DNA from: Roseibium aggregatum
Lineage (GTDB): Bacteria > Pseudomonadota > Alphaproteobacteria > Rhizobiales > Stappiaceae
Assembly: GCF_017309185.1 (NCBI RefSeq)
Contig: NZ_JAEKJZ010000003.1
Coordinates: 372,001 to 436,000, forward strand
Direction: 5' to 3'
Length of the DNA: 64,000 nt
Shown here piece after piece: positions 17,240 to 25,072 of the stretch (within the stretch, counting starts at the first letter, position 1; every line of letters starts with the position of its first letter). Under the pieces are notes generated by a model. It did no database searches, was not told where the DNA came from, and worked only from the letters and a program-made list of their open reading frames with translations. Position numbers and translations under genes: made by a program.

Positions 17240-17634
17240 ACCCGAGCCCTCATCAATTGAATTCGAGTCTCGGGCGAGTAAGACTTGTCATCGATCGATG
17301 GATCGCCCGATCTATTAGTGAAACGGGCGCGGGCAGCGTTCCGGGCGCGGTTTTTTCAATTTTTTACTTGGGAATAAATTGCCGGCCCTTGGTGTTTCCG
17401 GTGCGGAAATTGTTGCCTAGCTTGTGCCGGCCTTCAAAACGGAGAGATTGGCCAGTTCGCCCGCGCGGGCGAGCCGAAATTTCCATGAAGAAAATTGTTG
17501 ATAGAGCCGCCGGAGCCGTCTCCGGCAAAAATTGCCGGTCGTCCACGCGGTGCAATTTCAGGAAAGATCCCGTCAGGACATGGAGGCTTTGAGCGGCGGA
17601 CGAGGGAGGGTTTACGCCCGTCCGCTTGTTCGTA
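17240..17634. promoter_or_regulatory. 395-base intergenic region upstream of flgD
   Basis: No gene can be supported here. The part near 17345-17400 is AT-rich (TTTTTTCAATTTTTTAC) and is the likely promoter zone for flgD. A perfect 16-base palindrome, tcgcccgcgcgggcga, sits at 17457-17472. A hairpin at 17596-17625 lies just past the stop of the upstream small gene. I do not see a clear sigma-28 or sigma-54 promoter. Confidence 0.4.
17596..17625 (-). terminator. Hairpin after the small flagellar-region gene
   Basis: GCGGACG (17596-17602) pairs with CGTCCGC (17619-17625) about ten bases after the minus-strand stop at 17635. No T-run follows. It may separate the fliD-fliS unit from the flgD unit. 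Confidence 0.4.
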
Positions 17635-17886
17635 TCAGGAAGACTCGCGCGCTTTCGCGATGATTTTTCCTGCGAGCCCCTTGGGGGCCTTGAGGGCAGG
17701 ACGTGCAGACAGCAGGGCCGAAAGCGCCTGCTCTTCTTCCAGCAGTTGCCTCGCGTCGCTTGATGTTTTCAGTAATTCTCTTGCCGGACCCTGCTCAGTC
17801 AAAGGCCATGTGTCCAGGTTAGATCCATAACGATCCAGGAGCGCATTGAATTTTTCGAGTGCCATCAAAGGCATTGCAGCGACCAT
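17635..17886 (-). CDS. Small conserved-looking protein, unknown function
   Basis: About 83 aa, with alternative starts at 17874 or 17865. It opens with MALEKFNALLDRYGSNLDTWPL and continues as acidic helices with a LLEEEQALSALLSARPALKAPKGLAGKIIAKAR end. I recall the LLDRYGxxxxxWP pattern from small alphaproteobacterial proteins found near ECF sigma factor genes. That would fit the sigma gene 4 kb upstream, but I cannot confirm it. It follows fliS by about 66 bases on the same strand and could be part of that operon. Confidence 0.55.
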   Translation of the reverse strand: MVAAMPLMALEKFNALLDRYGSNLDTWPLTEQGPARELLKTSSDARQLLEEEQALSALLSARPALKAPKGLAGKIIAKARESS

Positions 17887-17952
17887 ATGCGAACCAGCGT
17901 GTCTCCGAGCGTGCGTCGAACGGTACATGCCCGGAAACTGGTTGTCTATGGT

Positions 17953-18396
17953 TCAGAAATATTCTGCAACAATGCGTTCCCCGTGGATGTCGCTCATCAG
18001 CGTTTGCGCATTTCTCGGGGCGAGCGTGGTCATATCGGCCCAGGCGTTGCGCAGTTCCAGAAGTCCTTCGGCCAATGTCGCGAAGCGGTTGGCCGCATCC
18101 GGCTTTCCAACGGCGGTGTTGAGAGCAAAGATGTTGCGTGTGTACATGGTGATGAGCTGTTGCCCGAGCGCCTGGTCGATGTCCGGGTTCACGTTCTGGC
18201 GCAGGCCGCGCAGAATGCCGGTCGCCCGGGCAATGCGGCGATGGGATTCCTCGTAGTCCTTGTCGCGCAGATGGCGGGCCGCCAGCACGATCGCGTTCAG
18301 GACTTCGTCGAACAAAAGGGTCACCGCTGCGGGAGGGGCAACGGTCGTCGCGGCGGTACGGTAGGCCGAAATGGCCCGGTTCATGGCATAGCTCAT
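17953..18396 (-). CDS. fliS: FliS-like flagellin export chaperone
   Basis: A 147-aa helical protein. The N-terminal MNRAISAYRTAATTVAPPAAVTLLFDEVLNAI resembles the FliS opening (xYxxxxVxTAsPxxLixmLYdgal), and the C-terminal helices LLELRNAWADM are consistent. FliS binds the flagellin C-terminus in the cytoplasm and prevents early polymerisation. It starts three bases after the fliD stop, with GGAGATTAAGCG just ahead of its ATG. The fliD-fliS order is the common one in other bacteria. Confidence 0.82.
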   Translation of the reverse strand: MSYAMNRAISAYRTAATTVAPPAAVTLLFDEVLNAIVLAARHLRDKDYEESHRRIARATGILRGLRQNVNPDIDQALGQQLITMYTRNIFALNTAVGKPDAANRFATLAEGLLELRNAWADMTTLAPRNAQTLMSDIHGERIVAEYF

Positions 18397-18399
18397 CGC

Positions 18400-20097
18400 T
18401 TAATCTCCTGAATCGAGAAGAGCTTCGATATAGGCGAGGTCGGATTCCGCTTCCTCGATCTGGGCTTGGTAGTTCGCATAAAGAGTTGTCAGATAGTCCC
18501 GGTAATCCTCGGCGCTGGATATGATGCTGTCGTATTCCTCCTGATAGTCGCTGTTCTGCTCCGTCAGGTCGGTAATGATCTCGGTCAGCAATCCATCGGT
18601 GGCGTCCGCGTAGTAATTGACCGCGTTGTAGAGATTTTCAACGAGGCCGGAGGTGAAGGTCATGTCCACCGTCTGGCTTTCCGTGCCGGTGAACACGAAG
18701 CTGATGCCTTCGTAGGCGGTGCCTTCGACGCCCACGATCCGCGAGCCGCTGACCTCGAAAAGCCCGTCCTCGCCGTCAACGAGAACGCTTGTGACAGTGC
18801 CGTCTCCGTCCACTTCGATGTCGAGCGACAGTGCGTCCGGCATGGCGTCGTTGCGGGCAAGAAGCGCCAGATCGTTCGAGCTCGACTCAATGTCGAACAT
18901 CAACAGGTCCTCGATTGCGTCGAGATCCGTCAGAAGCGCGTCGGCAAGGGTGTCGTCGTCGACCTCAAGATAGTTGCTGCTGTCATAGGACAGGCCGAGC
19001 AGGGCCATGCTGTCCTCGTCGATGACGGTCGAAAGACCGTCGGCGATATCGCTGTTGGTGCTGCGCAGGATGCTGTCGCCGAACAGCACCGCGTCGTCCG
19101 ATGCGCCGCCGCCGGAGGCGACCTCCTGCTGGGTCAGCGCCCATTCCCTGTAGGCGTTGTAGGCGTCCACGAGCGCGTAGACGGCATCCTGGATGCTTGT
19201 CAGGGAGTTGGAAATCTCGACCGAGATGTAACTGTCGTCACCGGTCTCCTGGTAGACGGAAAAGGTGACGCCCTCGATGACGTCGTCGATCGTGTTGCTG
19301 TCGCGGGTGACCTCGACGCCGTCGACGCTGATGATCGCGTCCTGCGAGGCCTGCAACTCGTTCACGAAGGCGCCGCTCGTGTCCGTCAGGCCGAGCGCCT
19401 GTCCGATATCGTTGCCGGAGACCGCGTTCAGAACGATGTCCTGACCTGTCTCCGTCGCGCTGAGGACGAGCTTGTATTCATCGTCGGAAATCTGGATGAC
19501 CGAGGCGGAGACGCCGGTGTCGTCGGAGTTGGCGTTGATCTCTTCGGCGATTTCGTCGAGAGACATGCCTTCCGTAATCTCGATCTCGACGGCCTCCTCG
19601 CTGTCGGCGCCATCGAGCGCGAGCGTGAAGGTGCCCGAAAGATCCATTCCCGCGGTGCTGTCCTCGAAGACGTCGCCCGCCACCTTCTGGCTCGTGGCCA
19701 GCTGCAGAACCTTGAGTTCGTAGGTCGCGACGTCGATGCCATCTTCCGCGGTCACGACTACCGCCGATTCCGCGTCCACATCGCCGAAGCCTGTCAGATA
19801 GGCGTCGCGGAGCGAAAACACGTCGTCGGATTCGGTCAGCGAATTGTCCGTGCCACGGATGGTGTCGAGCGCGGAGACAAGGTCCTGCAGCAGCGTCTGC
19901 ATTTCCTCGTAAGCGGCGATCTCCGCCTCGTTCTCCTCCATCTTGATCTCGATGCTGTCGGCGGGAACCTGCTTTTCGAGGACCGCCGCTTCGATCAGCG
20001 CGTCCCAGTCGACGTCCGCGTCGGCGTTCGCCGACGCCGTGTAGACGGTCTGGGTCGTGGTTGTCGTTGTTGTGGAGGTCGTGTCGGTCACGCTCAT
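18400..20097 (-). CDS. fliD: Flagellar filament cap, hook-associated protein 2
   Basis: A 565-aa cap protein starting at the ATG at 20097. After a Thr-rich leader (a run of seven Thr) the N-terminal domain contains DWDALIEAAVLEKQVPADSIEIKMEENEAEIAAYEEMQTLLQDL, the FliD_N pattern. The C-terminal domain includes TDGLLTEIITDLTEQNSDYQEEYDSIISSAEDYRDYLTTLYANYQAQIEEAESDLAYIEALL, the FliD_C coil. It promotes flagellin assembly at the filament tip. The protein is extremely acidic: I count only about five lysines. Most Hyphomicrobiales flagellar systems known to me lack fliD, so its presence here is notable. Confidence 0.88.
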   Translation of the reverse strand: MSVTDTTSTTTTTTTQTVYTASANADADVDWDALIEAAVLEKQVPADSIEIKMEENEAEIAAYEEMQTLLQDLVSALDTIRGTDNSLTESDDVFSLRDAYLTGFGDVDAESAVVVTAEDGIDVATYELKVLQLATSQKVAGDVFEDSTAGMDLSGTFTLALDGADSEEAVEIEITEGMSLDEIAEEINANSDDTGVSASVIQISDDEYKLVLSATETGQDIVLNAVSGNDIGQALGLTDTSGAFVNELQASQDAIISVDGVEVTRDSNTIDDVIEGVTFSVYQETGDDSYISVEISNSLTSIQDAVYALVDAYNAYREWALTQQEVASGGGASDDAVLFGDSILRSTNSDIADGLSTVIDEDSMALLGLSYDSSNYLEVDDDTLADALLTDLDAIEDLLMFDIESSSNDLALLARNDAMPDALSLDIEVDGDGTVTSVLVDGEDGLFEVSGSRIVGVEGTAYEGISFVFTGTESQTVDMTFTSGLVENLYNAVNYYADATDGLLTEIITDLTEQNSDYQEEYDSIISSAEDYRDYLTTLYANYQAQIEEAESDLAYIEALLDSGD

Positions 20098-20130
20098 TGC
20101 GGAGATCCGGTTTTCGTGCGGTCGAAAGGA

Positions 20131-20287
20131 GGGGTACGGACAGCCCCGGTCTCTGCATCGGCAGATCGGTAGTGGGACTGATCGGGACGGTCCGTACCCC
20201 TGGAGCATCGGAACCGATGTCGAGCGCGGTTCCGATGCTCAGGACGATTGGCCGTCAGGGATCGCCCGACGACCGGCCGATCTGCCG
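20131..20287 (-). terminator. Nested inverted repeats downstream of flagellin
   Basis: Three perfect arm pairs occupy the flagellin 3' region. They are an 11-bp pair 20159-20169/20277-20287 whose right arm touches the flagellin stop, a 13-bp pair 20203-20215/20228-20240 (gagcatcggaacc), and an 11-bp pair 20131-20141/20190-20200 (ggggtacggac). The 13-bp hairpin is the best terminator or mRNA-stability element for the highly expressed flagellin transcript. No T-run follows. The first and third pairs interleave, so they cannot all form at once. Confidence 0.6.
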
Positions 20288-21460
20288 TTAGCGGATCAGC
20301 GACAGGAGGTTTTCAGGCATTTCGTTGGCCTGGGAGGCGGCGGCGACGGCTGCCTGAACCTTGACGCTTGCAGCCGAAAGCGCGGCCTGTTCCTTGGCGA
20401 TGTCGACGTCGGCGATCGCGGACTGGGCCGCGTCGAGGTTTTCGATGCTGGTGTCGATCTGCGCGGAACGGAATTCGAAACGGGACATGGTCGCCCCCAT
20501 CTCCGCCCGGGCGTTGGACACCTCGTCAATCGCCATGTCGAGAACGGAGAGGGCTTCCTTGGCGCCGTCCGCGGTCGACACGTCGAGATCCGCGATGCCG
20601 AGCGCCTCGGCTGTCAGTTCCGGAATCGACAGGTTGATCGTGTCGGCGGAAGACGAGCCCACGACGATATCGGCGCCGGTTGTGTCGACCTCGGTGGTCG
20701 TGCCCGTGGTGGTTCCGGCGGTCAGGCCGAGGGTGGCCAGGTTCAGGGTGCCGGAAACGTCGGCCAGGGTGATGGAGGCGTCGTCGCCGGTGTCCAGGGT
20801 GGTCAGCGTCAGCGTACCGCTGTCGTTGGTCGCTGTGATCGTGTATTCGCCCTCAGCCTGGAGGCCGTCGTTGATCAGGTCCACCATCTCGTCGACGGTC
20901 ATCGATGTGTCGTCGGTGGTGAGTTCGATCTCGATCCCATTGATGGAGATGATACCGTCGGTATCGGCCGTAACGGTGGCGGCCGCGTTTGCACCGGTTA
21001 CCTCGGCGGCTGTTTTGGTGCTGTCGTCGGAAAAGTCGCTGGAGCCGTCCAGAAGGCTCTGGCCGTTGTAGCGGGTGCTTTCGGCGATGCCGTCGATTTC
21101 TTCCTGGAGCTGTTCGAATTCCGCCTGGATGTAGGCGCGTTCGGAGTCGGTCACGGTGCCGGACGCGGACTGGGAGGCGAGGGTCTTCATCCGCTCCAGA
21201 ATGTCGCTGACATTGGCGGCGCCGCCGTCGGCGGTCTGCAGCACGGAAATGCCGTGGGAGGAGTTGGTGGAGGCCTGCTCCAGGGCGGCGACGTCCGAGG
21301 AGATTCTGGTGGCTATGGCCAGGCCGGCGGCATCGTCCGACGCCTTGGTGATGCTGGAACCGCTGGCCAGCTTGGCAAGCGATTCCGACTGGTCGCTTGA
21401 GTTCATGTTCAGATAGCGGACCGCTGTATTGGCGGCGGTATTCGTTGAAATGACAGGCAT
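20288..21460 (-). CDS. fliC: Flagellin
   Basis: A 390-aa filament subunit. Conserved D0/D1 ends are intact: SLAKLASGSSITKASDDAAGLAIATRI near residue 30-55, and the C-terminal pair AQSAIADVDIAKEQAALSAASVKVQAAVAAASQANEMPENLLSLIR (read in parts). The middle (about 150-290) is a Thr/Asp-rich variable domain. There is no Cys or Trp and only about seven Lys, so the filament surface is very acidic. AGGAG lies a few bases before the ATG. It is exported through a flagellar type III apparatus, assisted by the FliS encoded downstream. It is monocistronic, with its own terminator region. Confidence 0.95.
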   Translation of the reverse strand: MPVISTNTAANTAVRYLNMNSSDQSESLAKLASGSSITKASDDAAGLAIATRISSDVAALEQASTNSSHGISVLQTADGGAANVSDILERMKTLASQSASGTVTDSERAYIQAEFEQLQEEIDGIAESTRYNGQSLLDGSSDFSDDSTKTAAEVTGANAAATVTADTDGIISINGIEIELTTDDTSMTVDEMVDLINDGLQAEGEYTITATNDSGTLTLTTLDTGDDASITLADVSGTLNLATLGLTAGTTTGTTTEVDTTGADIVVGSSSADTINLSIPELTAEALGIADLDVSTADGAKEALSVLDMAIDEVSNARAEMGATMSRFEFRSAQIDTSIENLDAAQSAIADVDIAKEQAALSAASVKVQAAVAAASQANEMPENLLSLIR

Positions 21461-21591
21461 TGCTTTCTCCTGATGTCACTCGATCCACGCCACCGGACGG
21501 CGTGCACAGCGCGATTGGCCGCGCTCTGACAGTTCAACGGAGGCACGGTGTGAATTCAGGCGATTTTTTGTTTTGACCGGATCAAGTAGAG

Positions 21592-22260
21592 TTAACGGTT
21601 TGTAAAAGCGTTCAGGATATCGGCGCTTTGCTTTTTCAGTATTACCCGAAGCTTTTGACGCCCTCGTTTGAGAAGAGACTCTACGGCGGACACGGTGGTG
21701 TCCATGATTTCAGCGATCTCGGAGTTGTTCATGTTCTCGTTGTAGGAAAAGACCAAAGCGATTCTTTGTTGATCGGGCAGTTTCATCATGGCTCGTTCAA
21801 GCATCTCGGTTGCTTCCCGGCGCTCCAGGTCCCGTGACTGATCGCAGTTGCCGTCTTCCAGCTCAGGGAGTTCGTCGACCGTCTCCGCACGCGGCTTGCG
21901 CAAAAGATCGATGCAGCGGTTGCTGACCACGCGGAACAGCCAGGTCGAAAATTTCGCCCGGCCGCTCTGCCACATCTCCCGGCGCGTCCAGACCTGAAGA
22001 AAGGCATCCTGGACGACGTCTTCCGCATCGGAACCGTTTTGAAGGATGCGATAGGCGACGGCGTAGCCCCGGTCGACATGGCGCTCGACCAGTGTCTGGA
22101 AAGCGTCTTCCCGGTTCGATGCAATAAGCTCCAGAAGCAGGTCGTCCGAAAGAGATTTCAAATCCGCTGTGGCGGACGGCATTCCCGGCTCGCTGTGCGA
22201 CCCTGGATCCCCCTCGAACTCAATGCCTGTCGTCTCAGACTTAGATATCGCAACACCCAT
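21592..22260 (-). CDS. ECF-like sigma-70 family RNA polymerase sigma factor
   Basis: A 222-aa protein from the ATG at 22260. Region 2 contains FQTLVERHVDRGYAVAYRILQNGSDAEDVVQDAFLQVW and FSTWLFRVVSNRCIDLLRKPR. Region 4 contains LPDQQRIALVFSYNENMNNSEIAEIMDTTVSAVESLLKRGRQKLR. No region 3, as in ECF factors. An acidic 45-residue N-terminal extension precedes region 2. It lies upstream of flagellin on the same strand after a 131-base spacer, so it may direct transcription of this flagellar module, which is inference. No anti-sigma gene lies next to it unless the small protein at 17635-17886 has that role. Confidence 0.88.
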   Translation of the reverse strand: MGVAISKSETTGIEFEGDPGSHSEPGMPSATADLKSLSDDLLLELIASNREDAFQTLVERHVDRGYAVAYRILQNGSDAEDVVQDAFLQVWTRREMWQSGRAKFSTWLFRVVSNRCIDLLRKPRAETVDELPELEDGNCDQSRDLERREATEMLERAMMKLPDQQRIALVFSYNENMNNSEIAEIMDTTVSAVESLLKRGRQKLRVILKKQSADILNAFTNR

Positions 22261-22615
22261 ATTCCGTTTCCCAATAGACGTGGGCAAAATCGGTGAATAG
22301 CCATGGCTACAAGTCTATAACGTAGTAATAACCAAGTTCAGGCGCGAAAAAGTTAAATTAATTTCGTTTTTTACTAGGAAAAATATTCACTTTTACTAGG
22401 AAAAAATGTTCATCCGATAGGAAAAAAATGCCTACCTAAGTTTTTTTAACATTACATCTGGAAATAAAGCAATATACTATAGTTTATAAATTGTTAATTT
22501 TGTTTTTTATCTGGAACATCTATTGGGTTTGCTGAATTGTGTTGATGATATGTCGAAGCTGGAGGTGGTCATCTTGCCTGTAGTGCTCTGCGCAGACGGC
22601 AGGCGGTGACTGGTA
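22261..22615. promoter_or_regulatory. AT-rich region upstream of the sigma factor gene
   Basis: A 355-base stretch between the sigma gene (minus, starts 22260) and the end of the AraC gene (minus, ends 22616). It is by far the most AT-rich part of the window and contains three phased TAGGAAAAA repeats, listed separately. It should hold the sigma gene promoter. Confidence 0.55.
22371..22428. repeat. Three phased TAGGAAAAA repeats (candidate regulator sites)
   Basis: TTACTAGGAAAAA at 22371-22383, TTACTAGGAAAAAA at 22393-22406 and GATAGGAAAAAAA at 22416-22428. The TAGG cores are spaced 22 and 21 bases apart, close to two helical turns, so a protein binding each copy would sit on one face of the DNA. 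The A-tracts are also in phase and may bend it. They lie about 110-170 bases upstream of the sigma factor start. Confidence 0.55.
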
Positions 22616-23491
22616 TTACGGCCACGCGGCATAAGAGTCGTCTCCCGCCGCGCGGCGCGCCTTTGCCCTTTTTCGGAACTGGGCCGGAGACACGCCGCTC
22701 ATGCGATTGAAAAAGCGGGTGAAATAGGGCGGGTCTGAAAAGCCGAGCCGGAAGGCGACCTGCCCGACCGGCATGCCGGTGTTGGCGAGGAGTTCGGCCG
22801 CTTCGCGCATCAGGAGCTGGTGTAGGTAGCCCTGAGGCGAGAAGCCGGTGGCGCGGCGGACCGCCGTTCCGAGCCGGTCGCGGCTGACGCCGAGCGAGCG
22901 GGCATAGTCCTCCACCTTGATGTGTTCGCGCAGGTGCTGTCCGGCAAGCAGGACGAAGCGCTCGGCGAGACCCTGCGGCGCCCGGCCGTGGGTCACCAGG
23001 TCTACGCGGGCAAGCCGCCACACATACAGAAGCAGAAGCGAAACATAATGCAGCGCGGCAACGTCGGCTCCCGCCAGGCCGCCTCTCTGTTCGGCCTCCA
23101 GGCCTTCGATGATCTCTCTGATCCGGTTGGTTTCCTCGAAGGGGAGGGTCAGTTCCTGCCGAAGGGTGCGGGCGATCTGTTCTCCAAGCGGGGTCGCGGG
23201 CAGCGCGCCCGTCAGGACGAGCTGCGGTAGCGAGACCATGAGCGCGCGCGTGCCTGCGTCGGCAACCAATTCACCGCCGTCGCCGTCGGCGAACCACAGA
23301 ATCCGCGGCCCGTCGGCCAGCGAGCGGCGTGCGCCTTTCGGCGGCTGGAACTCCAGCCGGCCCGCGAAGGTCAGGACAAGATGGGCGTTGCCTGCCGCGA
23401 GCGTATAGCCGCCCCGTGTCAAGGGGCTGGAAATGCGCAGCACCGCCGGCGTGGACCGGCGCGTGGGTATGCGAGGCAAGGAGGATGTCAT
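22616..23491 (-). CDS. AraC-family transcriptional regulator
   Basis: A 291-aa regulator. Residues about 1-180 form a cupin-like sensor region. The C-terminal 100 residues carry two HTH motifs: KVEDYARSLGVSRDRLGTAVRRATGFSPQGYLHQLLMREA and PVGQVAFRLGFSDPPYFTRFFNRMSGVSPAQFRKR. It is divergent from the branched-chain-type ABC/aldehyde dehydrogenase operon beginning at 23787, which it probably controls. The effector may be the transported substrate. Length is normal for the family. Confidence 0.88.
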   Translation of the reverse strand: MTSSLPRIPTRRSTPAVLRISSPLTRGGYTLAAGNAHLVLTFAGRLEFQPPKGARRSLADGPRILWFADGDGGELVADAGTRALMVSLPQLVLTGALPATPLGEQIARTLRQELTLPFEETNRIREIIEGLEAEQRGGLAGADVAALHYVSLLLLYVWRLARVDLVTHGRAPQGLAERFVLLAGQHLREHIKVEDYARSLGVSRDRLGTAVRRATGFSPQGYLHQLLMREAAELLANTGMPVGQVAFRLGFSDPPYFTRFFNRMSGVSPAQFRKRAKARRAAGDDSYAAWP

Positions 23492-23786
23492 TGTGCCGAG
23501 AATATCGGCAGATCAGGGATGGAAATCAAGCAAAAGTACAAATCATAGTCGCATGAGTGCATTTCTTGGGGCGCGCAGTTCGGACTACGGTCAAACCCAA
23601 GGCCTTTCGATAGCCGCGCTGAGACGCGGGTTCTGGCCTTGGGATATGCATCGGCTCGTGGAGGCGGGCCGTTTGAGCACCATGCGTCCGGTACGACGCG
23701 GGTGGGTTGCTCTCAAAACTAAATCAATCGGCATGTGGATTTGGGCCGGCTCCGGTCGGAAGGTCCGCCGATCCAGGGAGGATTTC
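23492..23786. promoter_or_regulatory. Divergent promoter region, AraC regulator and ABC operon
   Basis: About 295 bases between the AraC gene (minus) and the binding-protein gene (plus). An in-frame extension of the binding-protein frame reaches back into it, but those residues do not resemble a signal peptide, so I treat this as regulatory. No operator could be identified by eye. Confidence 0.4.
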
Positions 23787-25004
23787 ATGACCAAGATTTC
23801 GCGGCGTGCGGCCTTGCGCGCACTCAGGTGCGGACTGATGGCAACCGCTACGCTTTCCGCCGGTTTCGCATCCGCCGAGGGGGAAACCGTCAAGATCGGC
23901 TATGCCGTTGCCCGGACAGGTGCGAATGCCACCGGGGCCGGAATCACGACGATCCCCAATTACGAGCTCTGGGTGAAGACCGTGAACGACGCCGGCGGGT
24001 TGACCATGCCCGACGGTTCCAAGCGCAAGATCGAGGTGATCGAATACGACAACCGGTCTTCCAACGGCGATCTGGTGCGGTCCATCGAGCGGCTTGCGAG
24101 TCAGGACAAGGTGGATCTGATCCTGCCGCCCTGGTCGACCGGCGCCAATCTGGCGGTCGCGCCGCTTTTCGCGAAATACGGTTACCCGCAGCTGGCAGTG
24201 ACCGCCGTGACCGACAAGGCGCCGGACTTCGTCAAGCGCTGGGACCGCAGCTTCTGGATGCTGGGGGGCGGCCACGACTATGCCAACGGGCTTGTCGAGC
24301 TTCTGTCCGCCGCCCTTGAGGAGGGCAAGATCAACAACAAGGTCGCGGTCGTCTCCGTTGCGGACGGTTTCGGTATCGATCTGATCAAGGCCGCCCGCCC
24401 GGCTTTCAAGGAGGCGGGTTTCGAACTGGTCTACGACGAGACCTATCCGCTCGGCACGTCGGATTTCGCGGCGATCATGAGCGAGGTGCAGAACTCCGAG
24501 GCCGACAGCTTCGTTGCCTTCTCCTATCCGCCGGGCTCCTTCGGCATGACCAAGACGGCCCAGTCGATCGGCTACAATCCAAAGGTTTTCTATATCTCCG
24601 TCGGAGGCGCCTTTCCGATCTACCCGGGCATTGCCAACGGCAAGCCGGACGGGGTCATGGCCATAGGCGGCGTCGACGCCGACAGCAGCGCGATAAAGGA
24701 CTATTTCGCCAGTCATACCGATTCCGTCGGCAATCCGCCGGACAGTTGGGCGAGCGCCATTACCTATGCCTCGCTGGAAATGCTCGAACAGGCGGTCGGG
24801 CGCGCAGGTCTCGATCACGAAGCCTTGTCGAAAGAACTGTCCACCGGCACGTTCGATACCGTCGTCGGCGAGGTGAAGCTGGAAGACAACCAGTTGCGCG
24901 ATCTCTTCTGGGTCGGGCAGTGGCAGGACGGCGCGTTCCGGGCGGTCAGCCCCGCAGGCAAGCAGGGCGCGTCCGCTGCCGTAATCCCGAAGCCCGAATG
25001 GTAA
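23787..25004 (+). CDS. livK: Branched-chain amino acid-type ABC transporter substrate-binding protein
   Basis: A 405-aa periplasmic binding protein (Peripla_BP_6 type). The ATG at 23787 has GGGAGG six bases upstream. The leader MTKISRRAALRALRCG... has SRRAAL, so export may be by Tat. The mature protein opens ETVKIGYAVARTGANATGAG and contains IEVIEYDNRSSNGDLVRSIERL and the second-lobe VAVVSVADGFGIDLIKAARPAFKEAGFELVYDETYPLGTSDF (read in parts). Family members bind amino acids, but also aromatic acids, amides and urea. The aldehyde dehydrogenase at the operon end hints at a non-amino-acid ligand. First gene of a six-gene operon. Confidence 0.88.
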   Translation: MTKISRRAALRALRCGLMATATLSAGFASAEGETVKIGYAVARTGANATGAGITTIPNYELWVKTVNDAGGLTMPDGSKRKIEVIEYDNRSSNGDLVRSIERLASQDKVDLILPPWSTGANLAVAPLFAKYGYPQLAVTAVTDKAPDFVKRWDRSFWMLGGGHDYANGLVELLSAALEEGKINNKVAVVSVADGFGIDLIKAARPAFKEAGFELVYDETYPLGTSDFAAIMSEVQNSEADSFVAFSYPPGSFGMTKTAQSIGYNPKVFYISVGGAFPIYPGIANGKPDGVMAIGGVDADSSAIKDYFASHTDSVGNPPDSWASAITYASLEMLEQAVGRAGLDHEALSKELSTGTFDTVVGEVKLEDNQLRDLFWVGQWQDGAFRAVSPAGKQGASAAVIPKPEW

Positions 25005-25023
25005 GACCGTTCTGACCTATCCG

Positions 25024-25050
25024 ACGCGGGCCGAAGTGTCAGGCCCGCGT
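25024..25050 (+). terminator. Intercistronic hairpin after the binding-protein gene
   Basis: A perfect 9-bp stem, acgcgggcc/ggcccgcgt, around a 9-base loop lies between the binding-protein stop (25004) and the permease start. It lacks a T-run. Such hairpins after binding-protein genes commonly protect or attenuate, so that the binding protein is made in excess over the membrane parts. Confidence 0.6.
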
Positions 25051-25072
25051 CCTTACCGGTGAATTGAACTCC

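Noticed and set aside
18466..20172. 568-codon open frame opposite fliD
   Set aside because: It is antisense to a well-supported FliD gene, is Val/Asp/Gly/Arg-rich and shows no domain; an artefact of high GC and Asp/Glu-rich sense codons.
20057..21400. 447-codon open frame opposite flagellin
   Set aside because: Gly/Val/Arg-rich antisense frame over a certain flagellin gene; no recognisable motif.
22371..22428. CRISPR-like repeats
   Set aside because: Repeat units are short (about 13 bases), imperfect and spaced by only 8-10 bases, with no cas genes.
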